Source: Garcia nutans
Taxonomy: Eukaryota > Streptophyta > Magnoliopsida > Malpighiales > Euphorbiaceae
Reading direction: 5' to 3'
Assembly (NCBI GenBank): GCA_947685225.1
Contig: CANTUV010000008.1
Location: forward strand, 32,294,001 to 32,358,000
DNA length: 64,000 bases
The stretch's first letter is position 1, and the number at the start of each line of letters is the position of its first letter. The position numbers and the translations under genes were made by a program. The notes below the pieces were generated by a model, which did no database searches, was not told where the DNA came from, and saw nothing but the letters and a program-made list of their open reading frames with translations. Below, one piece after another: positions 11,009-23,092 of the stretch.

Positions 11009-13947
11009 AGTAACACCCCATCTTAGCCTATGTTTATAGACCAAGATGGACTGTTATTTCATGGTGGTTGTGTCTTAACATTTTACTTAGCCAGTTTTAA
11101 GTGCATATTTTAAAAAAAATTTGCCAGAAACTCCCCTAAAAATGGAGGTCCCAAGTGTCGCCAAAACTGATTTTTTTAATTTTTGAAAAATATTTTGTTT
11201 CACAATTCAACTCAAGCACACTCCCAATAATCCACCCTTATAACCTCAACTACAATCCTGCAAGAATAATTCACACTTCTATACTTGCATACATAAGTGC
11301 TAAACCCAAATAAGATTTATTAAATTACTAGCAGTGTACGTGTTCTAGCTTTTCATTATTATACATTTATTTGCTAGATCATACAAGCTTATGTACATGC
11401 CATATTACTACAATCAATCATATCCAAACTCCTACCCAAAGTAGTAGTCAAGGCCAGCTGCGCAGGACATGCTGCAATCTCGTCTCCTCGTTTAACCTAC
11501 GAGTTTAGAGGGAAACTAAACTCGCTAAGCAATTGCTTAGTGGGTACTTAAATCATTGCAATAAAATAATAAAATGAAAGAATGATTTGAACATACATTT
11601 ATATACTTTAAATACTTGAAAGGAATCAATACAAAACACAGATGGTAAAAAGGCTTGACTGAATAATTTGAATTTAAATCATTTCTCTTGCTTTTATCAT
11701 TTTGGTTGCTCTACTGGTTTAACAGAACGTCAGCGGATAAGGAAGGGTCATGATAAACATATCTCGTCATGATCATATTTCATTATCTTTCATCATAATT
11801 CTTGCACATGTGGCAATGGCCATTATCATTGCATCATTGATCATATCATTGTAATCATCGGCCTTCAGCCGGTATATCATATCATGTCATAAGCAGTACT
11901 GCAATAATAGTATGATGCATCATACCCTTATCTCAAGGGTTCTGTCATAACCAAGTAGAGCATAAATAATTTATTAAATTACTTTGATCATGATATTCAA
12001 TAAGCCATGATTTGTCCATAATGCATGTATTGTCGGAATAGCTTGTCATGATGCCTTTCTGATCATTTCCAATTCTCCTTCATGTCATTTTATATGATTT
12101 AACATCAATCCATATCATAATATTCAAGTTTTAACACATTTAGAAAAATGACCAAAGGAATAGTAGCGCGGCGCGTAAAATCGGCAACGCAATAGCGCGC
12201 GACAACTAAATGGTAAAATCTGTTTTTACTGCTGAAAATCAGTCAAATTTGGCAACGGTTTTGACCAAGTAAACAAACTTATTTTTGGCTGAATTTTTGC
12301 AGGAAAACACTTTCATAAGTTAACTAAATGCATGTAAAATTTCGTCGAAAAATTCTTTCGTTTGCCCCTTCAACGGACTGCCCAAAATGAAAGCTGCAGA
12401 ATGGTGCCCAAAAGGGACCATTCGGCCCAATTTTCCAAACTTGAGGGAAATTCATTTTTTTCTTGCAAAATTGATTTTTAGAATCCTTTTGTGATACCAT
12501 TGAAGGACTAAGGGTCCCTCTTCCAAAAATCAAACCAAAGGAGTGATTAAAAGTTCATCAAAGTTTATGGATAATTGAGCAAAGTTTAGCTAGTTTGTTT
12601 TGTTTTCATTCTTTTCACAATCAATTGATTACAAATGGTTCAAGAGCACTTTCCCACATATTTACCACACAAAATAACATTATTTCAAAACCATTTCAAA
12701 GTCCCATAATGCAAAATATGTGAATTAATTGAAAAGGGCAATGATTTAAGTACCAAACCTTGTTTATTTGCTTTGTTCCTTGCTTGTCCTATTCTTTCTT
12801 CCCTTATTCTTCTTTATCCCTTTGATTTCCTATAATTTTCATAATTTTTCTTTCATTGATAACTTGAAAACTATCAATCAAATGAATAAACTAAAGCTAG
12901 AATTGGAATCCTTACCTTAAAATTAAGCTTTTCCTTCCAAAAATCCACTTGAACACTTGAAAAATTCCTTCCCTTTTTTGACGGAGAGAATTTCGGCCAT
13001 ACCTCTCAAAAATGGAGAGAAAAATGTGTCCTTTGTTCTTTAATCATCCTTCTCTCCCTTTTTATATTTTTCCATTTTCCATTTATTTAATTAATTTCAT
13101 TTTGGAGGGTTAAGATGTAACCACCACAAAAGTATCTTTAACTAGGATGGTGCCATATGGAGGGTTAAGATTAATCCAACCCAAAATTGCCTTTAAACAA
13201 GATTTTGCCATGTGTCCTTTTCTAGAAAATTACTATGCCATGTGTCCCTTTTCTAGAAAATGGGTGGAATTGAAAAGACCAAAATACCCTTCAATGGAAG
13301 GTTTTGCCTTTTCTTCGTACCCGGGTGGTTTTACGACGCGTAAAATGTACCGTTCTCCTCCTTTCAACCTCTCGTTTCCATTTTCGACATTCATTCTTGA
13401 TTTTGAACTAATTTATAAAAATTACGCTCATGCCCTTGACTTTTGTAAAAATTCCCTTTAGGTCCTTACGTGATTCGGGTCTCCACTTAGGTTCGTTCTT
13501 CAACATCGATCACTGCGGAGTCCTTCCGTTTACTTCGGATACCTTTACGTGTCTTGTTTTCTAGTGTATACATTATTATCACAAGAATGACAAAAATACC
13601 CTTGGTCAAGAATCCACTGTATCTCTCAAACTATGCGTTTTCGGGAAAAACCGTGGTGTTCCATTTCGACCCAATTTTTCTCTACTTTCCATTTCTGGAG
13701 TCTGTTATATGCACTATTAAGAACCTCCAGTACAACTTTTGGAAATTATAGTTACCTCCCCAAAACGTTTTGAAATTATAGTCACCTCCCCAAAACTTTT
13801 ACAATCTTTTCAGTTAGGTCCTTTTTGTCCTATAGAGCTTCCTTTCACTTCGTGTTCTTTGGTGATTACTCGGGACGCCTCCTGTTACTGTACGCGGATG
13901 TACGGTACATGGATGTATTGTACATATGTACAAATTGGGTCGTGACA
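11009..13947 (-). mobile_element. H-family solo LTR inserted in element B pol
   Basis: The left end reads AGTAACACCCCATCTTAGCC and matches the H LTR start (TGTAACACCCCATCTTAGCC). The right end reads GGGTCGTGACA. Long blocks match the H LTRs, including the twin hairpin (11500-11540) and the final AACTTTT/TTAGGTCC stretch, but the interior is clearly divergent, so it is an older or different subfamily member. No internal region, primer site or second LTR follows, so it is a solo LTR. I see no clear target duplication; several codons of B between the protease linker and reverse transcriptase also seem missing. End coordinates are uncertain by a few bases. Confidence 0.75.
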
Positions 13948-14109
13948 ATAATTCAATATCAAACTCCACTTCTCTCTCAGGAGGCAACCCTGGTAACTCC
14001 TCTGGAAACACATCTGGAAACTCTGCAACTGTGGGTATACTCTTGTATCTACAACATAAGCAAGGTAAGCATCACACCCTTTTCTAATCAATCTTCTAGA
14101 TGCAACAGC
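13948..14109 (-). pseudogene. Element B protease to reverse transcriptase linker, broken
   Basis: On the minus strand, frames encode RRLIRKGCDAYLAYVVDTR and FPEELPGLPPEREVEFDIELL, the linker between protease and reverse transcriptase in plant gypsy polyproteins. A TAA stop at the junction with 14110 and at least one frameshift separate the two pieces. The solo LTR interrupts it on the left. Confidence 0.8.
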
Positions 14110-14485
14110 TTAAACAAACAAGGATGCTAGCTGTCCCTGCTCACTAGATACTAACACCTCTCTACCATCACTGGTTCTCAAGGTAACAACTTTCTTTTGG
14201 CAGTCAACCACAGCTCCATGTCTAGATAACCAGTCCATGCCTAGGATTACATCATATTCCTTTAAAGGCATCTCAATCAAATCTCCAAAAAACTCCTCAC
14301 CTTGCACCATCACTGCACTATCTCGGTGCACTTTGCTAACAATCACACTATGCCCTAACGGATTTGTCACCAATACATCAAATCCTAGGGATTCAGCATA
14401 CACATCAAACACAGGCAAAACAGATGCACTAATATATGAGTGCGTGGATCCGGGATCAATCAAAGCAAGTACTGAAGTATCAAAT
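14110..14485 (-). pseudogene. Element B aspartic protease
   Basis: The frame starts at the active-site segment IDPGSTHSYIS and contains the ILGMDWLSRHGA motif, which marks the retropepsin fold of plant gypsy elements. DPG in place of DSG is common in related elements as far as I know, so it is not clearly inactivating. The protease is out of frame with gag across a run of eight A (T on the coding strand) at 14486-14493. It ends in a TAA. Confidence 0.85.
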
Positions 14486-15779
14486 AAAAAAAAGTACCAG
14501 CTATGACTGCCGAAGCATCTGGTTGCCTCTGCATCACATAAATCCTCTGAGAAGATCCAGCCTCCTCTGGTCTACTCTCCCTGGATGTAGAACCTCCTCT
14601 AGAACTGAACCCAGATCTGCCTCCTCTGCCGAAACCCCTGCCCCCTCGACCTCCCCTCACACTAGGTCGAGAAGCTGCAGTATCCACTGACATCTGCTCC
14701 TGTCTCTCAGGACAATCTCTCACAAAATGATCGGGAGATCCACATCTGAAACATACCCCTGCTACACCCGTCTTCCAACAAGTACCACCATGTGGCCTAC
14801 CATAATGAATGCATATGGGTAAGGTGGATCTCTGTATCATTGGGGTTGGAGCACTCGCCACTGAAACTGTAGGTCTAGATCTCTGCCTCTGAAACTGTAC
14901 TGACCTACCAGCTGGCCTCTGACTCCTACTAACCCGAGGAACAAAACTTCCTTTACATCTTTTCACAGACAAAGACCCTGCCTCAAATTGGGGCCTTCTA
15001 ACCCTGATCTCTTCCTCTGAAGCAGCTGTAATAACCTGAGCTCTCTCTACACTCCTAGCTGCTGCAACCAGCTGGGAAAAATCATGATATCTAGATTCAG
15101 CCACCAGACACATGATAGAGGGCCTCAATCCCTCCTCAAATCTCCGGTATCTATCAATCTCATCAGATATAATACCCCCAGCATACTGGCTCAACCGGAT
15201 AAACTCTAACTCATATTCCGTCACAGTCTGGTGATCTTGCTTCAAGCTTAGAAACTCCATTTTCTTCACATCTTTGTACTCCCTAGGAGTATACTTCAAT
15301 TCAAACTCTCTTAGAAAATCAGCATAGGACAATGTTGGTGGATCATCCATAGCATGAGGCACTGTCTTCCACCAGTCATATGCGTCCTTTTGCAACAATG
15401 ATCTTGCATAATCAAACTTTTCTTCTGAAGTGGCTTGCAACTGAACAAATATTCTCTGTACTTTGTCTAGCCACTGCTCTGCTACAGCTGGATCAATGGT
15501 ACCTATAAAATCTTCTGCTCCATACTTCCTTACCTTATCATACTGTCTCACTGATACCAAAGACTGTGGGGGTGGTGGCGGTGGTTGTACTGGTGCTTGC
15601 CTCAACAAATCAATCACATGCCTAAACCAACCTGGCGGAACCTCCTCACCAGCTGGTCTCCCCGACACAGAAGCAGGTACCTCTCCAGCACTATCCACTC
15701 TAGCTCCCTCTCTAATCTCATCAGGAGCTATACTCTCAGCACTACCCTCGACTGACTGACGTGAGTGAGAATCCATCAC
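14460..15779 (-). pseudogene. Element B gag (capsid and zinc knuckle)
   Basis: The 439-residue frame starts 168 bases inside the 5' LTR edge, at the expected place for gag. It has an acidic/proline-rich N-terminus with a run of seven prolines (66-71), a retrotransposon gag capsid domain (about 85-255, with the EQWLDKVQRIF and DAYDWWKTV motifs), a basic region and a CCHC knuckle CFRCGSPDHFVRDC (343-356). A second, incomplete knuckle-like motif (CIHYGRPHGGTC) precedes it. The C-terminus is glycine/arginine-rich. The frame itself is intact, but the link to protease is broken at the A8 run, ending in an aberrant tail. Confidence 0.9.
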
Positions 15780-15926
15780 AACCTATATCTGCAAACACAG
15801 CAAAATACCTCTCATTAAAGATCAGAGACTGCCAATGCTAAACATGTATGTTATTCTAAAATCCACCTTTTAAAATCAAAACACTCTTTTTCTTACACTT
15901 GACCTAGGTTGAGAATCTCAAACCTA

Positions 15927-15939
15927 GGCTCTGATACCA
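15927..15939 (-). promoter_or_regulatory. Primer binding site of element B (initiator Met tRNA)
   Basis: The minus strand reads TGGTATCAGAGCC, the usual match to the 3' end of initiator methionine tRNA, seven bases from the 5' LTR edge. Confidence 0.88.
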
Positions 15940-15946
15940 AAACAAT

Positions 15947-18215
15947 TGTAACACCCCTATATCCCGTATAAGTACCAAGCATGCTCAAACGATCGTAATA
16001 TACGTATACGGAATATAGTAAATGCCACAACAAATATCTTTGTAAATAAATGAAATCAACCTCAAACATTTAAAAGAAATCCAAAAGACACCATATATAA
16101 AAAAATGTTTATCAATTCACAGCGGAAGTTATTACAAATATGTTATAAATCAAAGTTTACAAAACATAGAATATATATACATGATTGGCAGCTTTTCTCT
16201 GATCTTTAAGTCCCAAAAGAAAAATCCTCAATGTCTAGTCTCACTTGGTCTCGAGGAGCTCTCAGGTTCAACTCTGTCACCTGCGCGATCAAACACTATC
16301 GCGCTAAGCCATCAGCTTAGTAGTAAAAAATATACCAACATTATACCTTAAGGCAAAGTAATGTTACACATCTAAATCATAAAGTTAACATCATAAGTGA
16401 AAAGCTAACATCATACCTTTATATTTCATAAACCATACACATTGAAGCACATCACATTACCACATCATACTACATTCAATGTCATAACAATATTCATATT
16501 ACATCTTCATAGTTCCATTGATTTTACCATTCAAGAATCACATTATATACAAAGACAAGCATGGGCCCAAAACACTCTAATATGCCATTCAATTTTCAGA
16601 GTTAATGCTTTGGTTTTATTATCACATTTATCATTATCATAAACCCAACTAGGCTTCAAGGATTAGGTTCAACCAAGCTTCAAGGGGAACAAAGCATGCT
16701 AAGTATCAACCCAACTTGGCTTCAAGAACCAACCCAACCTAGCTTCAAGGGTTGTAACATCTCAATTAGGCTTCAACGATCAAATCCAACCTAACTTCAA
16801 GAGAATGTTACCAATAGGCATGCCACCAACAACAAAACTCTGAAAATGAATAACACATTAGACACACAATTCATTTATTATCTCATTATCAATTCCATTC
16901 TCCATCTTCATAATCAATTAGGCAAACATGCCTTATGTCTTTCAAATGATTCATCATAGCCAATCACAATGGCTTCATATCATTTCATATCTCAATTCAT
17001 ATTATACATATAGCATCATTGGTATAACATGTCAAAATACATTATTTACATAACACATTACCATTCACAAGATTCATCATGCACATAATACATAACCTTG
17101 TTCATATAGTATCATATGCATTATCAAATGTAAGTTCAATCTCAATCATGTAAGAGGAGCAAGGAAAAATCACAGTGGCCAACACACTCAAGGGACAGGG
17201 CCAAGCTTGTGGCCGTGTCTCTCAACCAAAAGCAACAGAATCAAACATGGGCAAGGGACACGGCCGTGTCTTCTCCAAAATTTATCCAACACGGCCAAAT
17301 TTCCTAAGACTTGGCCGTGTCTCTCAAAAATCCTTAGCTTGGCCGTGTCTCTTCCTTCGTTTGGCCGTGTCTCTTATGAACAAAAACCCTAACCATAGCC
17401 AACACTCTTTTGATTGAAATTAAACACATTATGCACAACATAAACTCATTCAAATGGATGTAATCAAAGTCATTAACACTTATTTTGCATGTTTAACACA
17501 ATATTCACATAAACCATACATATAATCATTTACCACTTCAAAACCCTAAAACTAACTTCACTCTTGATCTTTCACCATCAACATCCACTTAACTCACCAT
17601 CTTCAAAACAAAACCAACACCAATTCAATTTCTTTTAACTTACAATCAATTTCAACACTTGTAAACACATCTCAAACACACCAAATCATAATATCAACAA
17701 GTTATAACTCATCTTATACACAACTTCAAAATAACAAAAGGAAACAAGAGAGTACTTACCTAAATTGAAAAAATTTCACAAATCTCCAACTTAATCCTTT
17801 GATTCTTCCTTCAAATTGAATTTGAATTAAACAAATCTCACTCTTGCTCCCTTCCTTTGAAATGGCCGGCCAACATATGGGAAAGAGAAGAAGAAATGAA
17901 GAAAAAATCAAATTATCATCTCTTTAAATCTCCACCATGCATTCCAAAAAGGAAAATTACTTAAATGCCCTTTTCTATTTATTCACATATCCTTTAAAAC
18001 TCTTGCCCTCTTTAGTAATTTCACACATCCCAAATTAAAATATCTTCTTCCCTTGACTCTCCATTTGACCAACATATATGTTATATATATTAACATATAT
18101 ACAACATATACATTCCATTAACACAATCATTTCCTTTGCAAAAACATATGTACATTAAATTCAAATCAAACAACAATTGTATTAAAACTTCTAGGGCATA
18201 CATTGGGATATTACA
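15947..18215 (-). mobile_element. Element B 5' LTR
   Basis: It is the same length (2,269 bp) as the left LTR and nearly identical to it. It carries the twin hairpin (about 16280-16323), the CTTCAAG array (about 16640-16800) and the GACACGGCC cluster (17185-17384). GTTTT follows at 18216-18220. Confidence 0.92.
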
Positions 18216-18220
18216 GTTTT

Positions 18221-18403
18221 ATATATGTAAGATTATTGAAAGTATAAGGATTTTGTAAATATTCTTTACCTTAATGTAATATTATTTGAACTCAAATAAA
18301 GGTTTTAAACTGTAACAAAAAGTGACATTCTTATACTTTATATATGTACTGTATGTATACTCGATATATGTATAGTACTTATATAGAGTATGGGGGTGTT
18401 ACA
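18221..18403 (+). mobile_element. Element A 3' LTR, second part
   Basis: This is the last 183 bases of the A LTR, ending GGGGGTGTTACA. It aligns with the ends of both K LTRs. The sequence CTATT that follows would be the target duplication of A, but the left flank is outside the window. Confidence 0.88.
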
Positions 18404-19314
18404 CTATTCAGGGAAAAGTTGAAATTTGGGAGGATTTTAGCAGAATGTTCATGCAAAACTTCATGCCTTAGAATTTGATGAAGGTTAAGGCAAGGGAGTT
18501 TGAAACGTTGACACAGGGCAACAAGACTGTAGCCGACTATTGGGAGAAATTTCAAGAGTTGAGGAAATTTGCTACACGAGTATCCCAAGATGAATAATCT
18601 ATGATAGATAGGTTTGTGGATGGCCTGAATGATAGATATTTTGAGTTGATATCTAGTCATAACTATAAAGAGATTCACTTGGCGGTTAATGCTGCTATGG
18701 GTATTGAGAATAGAAAAAGGAAAGAAGACACTGGGGAGTCAAGCAAAAAAAGGAATAGGCAAGAAAATCAGCAAAATTACCAAGGACAGTATGGTTGATA
18801 GAGAAATAACAATGGCAGTGGACGTCATCAACAACAACAACAAGGTCCCATAAATCCTATTTGTGATTTTTATGGTAATCGCCATGTAGGAGATTGCCGA
18901 AAAGTGACAGGTGCTTGTTATAATTGTGGCCAAATGGGTCACCAAGTTAAAGACTGTCAGGTTCCAAGGCGCAATCGAACTCGGACAGGATAACAAACTC
19001 AGTTCAGATCAGCCGGTAACCAAGGGCATCATAATAACTATCAAAATGGTAATGGTTATGGCAGAGGTAATGGAGGCCGTGGTCAAAATGGCGGTCAAGG
19101 ATACTAAGGAGGTAGAGGCTACCAGGGTGGATGAGGTTACAATGGAGGAAGAGGTTACCAAGGTTATCAGGGCCAGCAATATCAACAGGGTCGTGAGGTA
19201 AACCAACATGGTAATCAAGGGCAGAATGGTAGAGCTGCTCAACCAATTGGACAATGAAATGGTCAAAATCAAAATCATAATCATAATCAAGGCCAAAATC
19301 ATAATTATGCCCGA
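18404..19314 (+). pseudogene. Element D gag, 3' part, many stops
   Basis: The frame opens in the middle of a capsid domain (WEDFSRMFMQNF, then LTQGNKTVADYWEKFQEL) because A is inserted here. It continues through a basic stretch, a CCHC knuckle CYNCGQMGHQVKDC near 18917-18958 and a long glycine/asparagine/glutamine-rich tail. At least six in-frame stops occur (the first TAA at 18595-18597). Most can be derived from CAA, CGA or TGG by one C-to-T or G-to-A change. The N-terminal half of gag and the 5' LTR must lie left of the window, on the far side of A. Confidence 0.85.
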
Positions 19315-20603
19315 GTGTTTAACCTGAATAACTTGCAGGCGCAGGCTGACAATAATGTGGTGCAAGGTACTCTTTCTGTTTGTTCACTAGATGCACATAT
19401 TTTAATGGATCCTAGAGCCACTTATTCATTCATATCACCTAGTTTTGCATCTAGATTGGGTAAAACACCTGAAATTATGGGTATGCCATTAATTATTCAT
19501 AAGCCTTTAGGAGAAATGGTAGAGTCTGTAAATGTATATACAGAATGTATAGTCAAACTCAAAAATGTTGAATTGCCTGTAAATTTAGTTGTGTTAGATG
19601 TGATAGAGTTTGATGTCATTTTGGGTATGGATTGGTTAGCTCGTCATGGAGCTAATGTGGACTGTAAAAATAAGACAGTCGTGTTCGCATATGAGAGTGA
19701 CAAGACAGTGACATTTTATGATTCCAAAATCAATGGCACTAGTCATTTAATCTCTGCCTTGGGAGCTAGAAGGTTGCTAAGAAAGGGCTGTAATGCTTAC
19801 CTTATTTCCATACAAGATGTGACCAAGGAAGAAGCAAAACTTGAAGATGTTCCTGTGGTGCGAGATTATGTAGATGTGTTTCCAGATGATCTGCCGGGAT
19901 TACCTCCTGAAAGAGAGATTGAATTTTCCATTAATCTTATACCTGGGACAAATCCTATTTCTATGCCACCATACAGAATGGCGCCAGCAGAGCTTAAGGA
20001 ATTAAGAGAGCAGCTGAATGATCTATTACAGAAGGGGTATATCAGACCGAGTAGTTCACCCTGGGGTGCTCCAGTTCTCTTTGTGAAGAAGAAGGATGGA
20101 TCAATGAGACTGTGTATTGACTATCGACAGCTGAACAAGGTGATAGTGAAGAATAGATATCCGCTGCCCAGGATTGATGATTTGTTTGATCAATTGCAGG
20201 AGGCAAAGTACTTCTCTAAAATTGATCTACGGTCGGGTTATCATCAATTGAGGGTGAAAAAGAGTGACATACCTAAGACTGCTTTTCGCACGAGGTATGG
20301 TCATTATGAATTTCTTGTAATGTCCTTTGGACTTACTAATACTCCTACTGCTTTTATGGATATGATGAACAGGGTGTTTAGTCCTTATCTTGACCGGTTT
20401 GTCATCGTGTATATCGATGACATTCTACTCTATTCAAAATCTAAAGATGAGCATGATCAACATTTGAAGATGGTTTTGCAGACCTTAAGAGAACATCAGT
20501 TGTATGCTAAGTTCTCCAAATGTGAATTTTGGCTGGATCGAGTGGTATTTCTGGGTCATGTTATATCCGCAGAAGGTGTTCAGGTTGATCCAAAGAAGAT
20601 TGA
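19315..20603 (+). pseudogene. Element D protease and reverse transcriptase
   Basis: The frame is open for 430 residues and then runs into solo LTR E. The protease segment has ILGMDWLARHG (102-112), but the active-site triad reads DPR (32-34) where relatives have D-S/P-G; a G-to-R change there should inactivate it. The linker FPDDLPGLPPEREIEF (189-204) is intact. Reverse transcriptase spans about 218-410, with KKKDGSMRLCIDYR, SKIDLRSGYHQL and the catalytic YIDD (366-369). Codons continue exactly at 23093 after E, counting one copy of the ATTGA duplication. Confidence 0.9.
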
Positions 20604-21186
20604 TGTAACACCCCTATACCCCGTATACGTACACAACATGCTTATACGATCATAATATACGTATATTGAATATAGAAAATGCCACAGTTTATAAAATACA
20701 CAAGTCATAACTCGAAAAGAAATAAAACAAATATCAAAGGTTTAGAAGAAATTCATAAAACATAATAGATAAAAACGTTTATTAATACGCAGCGGAAATT
20801 ATAACAAATAAGTATAAATACATTAAAAATCAAAATTTACAAAACATGAAATATATACATGATTGATAGCTTGACTCTCTGATCTTTAAGCTCTAGGCCA
20901 ACTCTTCAAGCATAAACTCAACTAGGTCTAGAGGAATCTTCCGTCTCAACCCTATCACCTGTGCGATAAATCACAATCGCGCTAAGCCAACGGTTTAGTG
21001 GTACAAACCATAATGATATTATGCAATGTCAATATCAATGTCATACATTCAATAATGATAACATAGACACACATGGGCCCAACAAGTGTTTAATATGATA
21101 TTCAAAGTTCAGAGTTACTGCTTTGGTCTATAATCACAATGATCAAGCCCGTAGGTAATATATCTCATATCTCTATCCATGGATAG

Positions 21187-21442
21187 TGTAACAGACCCAG
21201 TCTCTTGGACCATCAACTCAACAAGCTTGAGGAGATCCTCAACCCGGCAAGACTGTTACTAGTAACAGACCCAGTCTCTTAGACCATCAACCCGATTTAA
21301 ATCGAGGAGATCCTCAACCCGGCAAGACTGTTACTTTTCATATATTTCATATCAATAATTCATATAGTGTAACAGACCCAGTCTCTTGGACCTCAATTCA
21401 ACTCAATTTGAAGAGATCCTCAACCCGGCAAGATTGTTACCT
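21187..21442 (-). repeat. ACAGACCCAGTCTCTTGGACC minisatellite in LTR E
   Basis: Three copies of a unit beginning ACAGACCCAGTCTCTTGGA and ending AACCCGGCAAGACTGTTAC start at 21191, 21265 and 21372. It occupies the LTR position where A, B and K have the CCTTGAAGC array, so the repeat unit has been replaced in this subfamily. Confidence 0.78.
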
Positions 21443-21950
21443 TTCATAGGCATGCCACCAAACCCAACACTCTAAAAATTGAATAACATATTAGGCATAC
21501 AATTAATTCATTTACCTCTTTACCATTCTCTTTCTCAATTCATGTCTTCAACATCATTTACAATATCATAGCCAACCACAATGGCTTCACATTTCATTCT
21601 ATTTCAATTCATATTCAAATACTCATAATCAATATACATACATCATATTGCATTTCACAAAGTTCACATTGTATAAAACATAACATTATTTATATATATC
21701 AACAATGCAATAAGATTCCTTAGTACATTCATACTCAAATGTATAAGTTCCAAAATCACATGAATGTATGCAATAATGCAAGGTTTGTACTTACCTCAAA
21801 ACAACTCACACAACTCTATTGACTTCCTCTTCCAAAAATCCTTCACTTCTTAAATTATGGCAAATCACCTTCTTCACAACCTATTCCAAAAGAATGATGA
21901 AACCCACATGAGATCATAATGCTAAGAACCAACTAGGGCAAACTTTAAAC

Positions 21951-22245
21951 ATGACACGCTCAACCACACGGGCGTGTCCCTGACCGTGCCCTAACTCTAC
22001 AACACAGAAGCATTGACATGCTCAGAACCACGGGCGTGTCACTGGGCGTGTAATACATTCTCTCTCTCAGAAATATTGACACGTCCAACAACATGAGCGT
22101 GCTCATGGCTGTGTCAATTCCCCAATAACACAGTGGCTATGACACGTTCAATAACACGGGCGCGTTACTGGCCGTGTCAAACCTATTGCCACACAGAACA
22201 ATTGACACGCCTAAAGACCTGGACGTGCTCGTGGGCGTGTCAGAC
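21951..22245 (-). repeat. GACACG/CGTGTC motif cluster in LTR E
   Basis: About five degenerate paired motifs occur, of the type GACACG..CACGGGCGTGTC and GGCCGTGTC. The cluster is at the LTR position corresponding to those in B and K. Confidence 0.65.
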
Positions 22246-23092
22246 CAAAAACCCAGATTCCGGCCACAACAACCTCACAACCAACATTTTTCTTCTTACC
22301 ACCATCATCCACTTCAAACCAACTTAGCCCAAACATACCCAAAACCATATCAAACTAGCAAAAATAACAAAACAACCCAAAATATACATCAAACACAATC
22401 CAAAATATCATCACCACCCTAAACACAACCACAACACTTCTAGACCAACAAACTTACTCTTTCCTTCCATCCAACCCCAAAATCCAAAAATCAATAGAAC
22501 CGAACACTCTTAAACACACCCAAAATCAAACAAACACATTCTCAAACACAACTTCAACTCACAAACCCAAACAAATCAAAGAATCAAGTGGAAAGACTTA
22601 CCAAGAATGAGGAAACTCTTAAATCTCCAATTTGATCTCTTGAAAACTTCCTTCAATCTTAAACTTGGAAGATCAAAACTCTTCTTGCTCTCTTGCTTCT
22701 TTGATGGTCGGACAACAAAAGGAAAAAGAAAGAAAATGAAAGAAAACCACGATGAAGAAAGAGAGAAAGAAAGAAACCAAAGAAATCAAAGTCAAACTTT
22801 TCCTTAAAACCCTCTCATCCAAGCAATAATAATATTAAAATAATCCAAATTAACCTCTTCCATTCATTTAATTTCCCATTTCCACTAATTAACTTAATTA
22901 ATTTAAAATAACTAAATATCTTCTTCCACTAACCTTCTTTGACTTTGACTTGTGTATATGTTGTATATATTTTCATATACACAACATATACATTCCCTAT
23001 ATAATTCTTTTCTCTTACCAAAGAAACATATACATAAAATCCAATTATAACAAATATACCAAAACTTCTAGGGTACATTTTGGGATATTACA

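Larger units (their letters stand above)
5908..18215 (-). mobile_element. Element B: full-length Tekay-type Ty3/gypsy chromovirus, degenerate
   Basis: Two 2,269-bp LTRs (5908-8176 and 15947-18215) flank gag, protease, reverse transcriptase, RNase H, integrase and a chromodomain-like tail, all on the minus strand. The initiator-Met primer site lies at 15927-15939 and the polypurine tract at about 8178-8189. A perfect GTTTT duplication (5903-5907 and 18216-18220) flanks the element, which lies in the 3' LTR of A. The LTRs differ at roughly 20 positions by eye, about 0.9%. Coding regions carry stops and frameshifts, and an H-type solo LTR interrupts pol. Chromoviruses use the chromodomain on integrase to target chromatin. 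Confidence 0.93.
20604..23092 (-). mobile_element. Element E: solo LTR of the B/A/K superfamily, in element D pol
   Basis: The 2,489-bp unit runs from TGTAACACCCCTATACCCC to GGGATATTACA. A perfect ATTGA duplication flanks it (20599-20603 and 23093-23097). It carries no primer site, polypurine tract or coding region, so it is the product of LTR-LTR recombination. Ends, twin hairpin (about 20956-20999) and CACGGGCGTG motifs are homologous to B, but the overall sequence is diverged. Confidence 0.92.
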
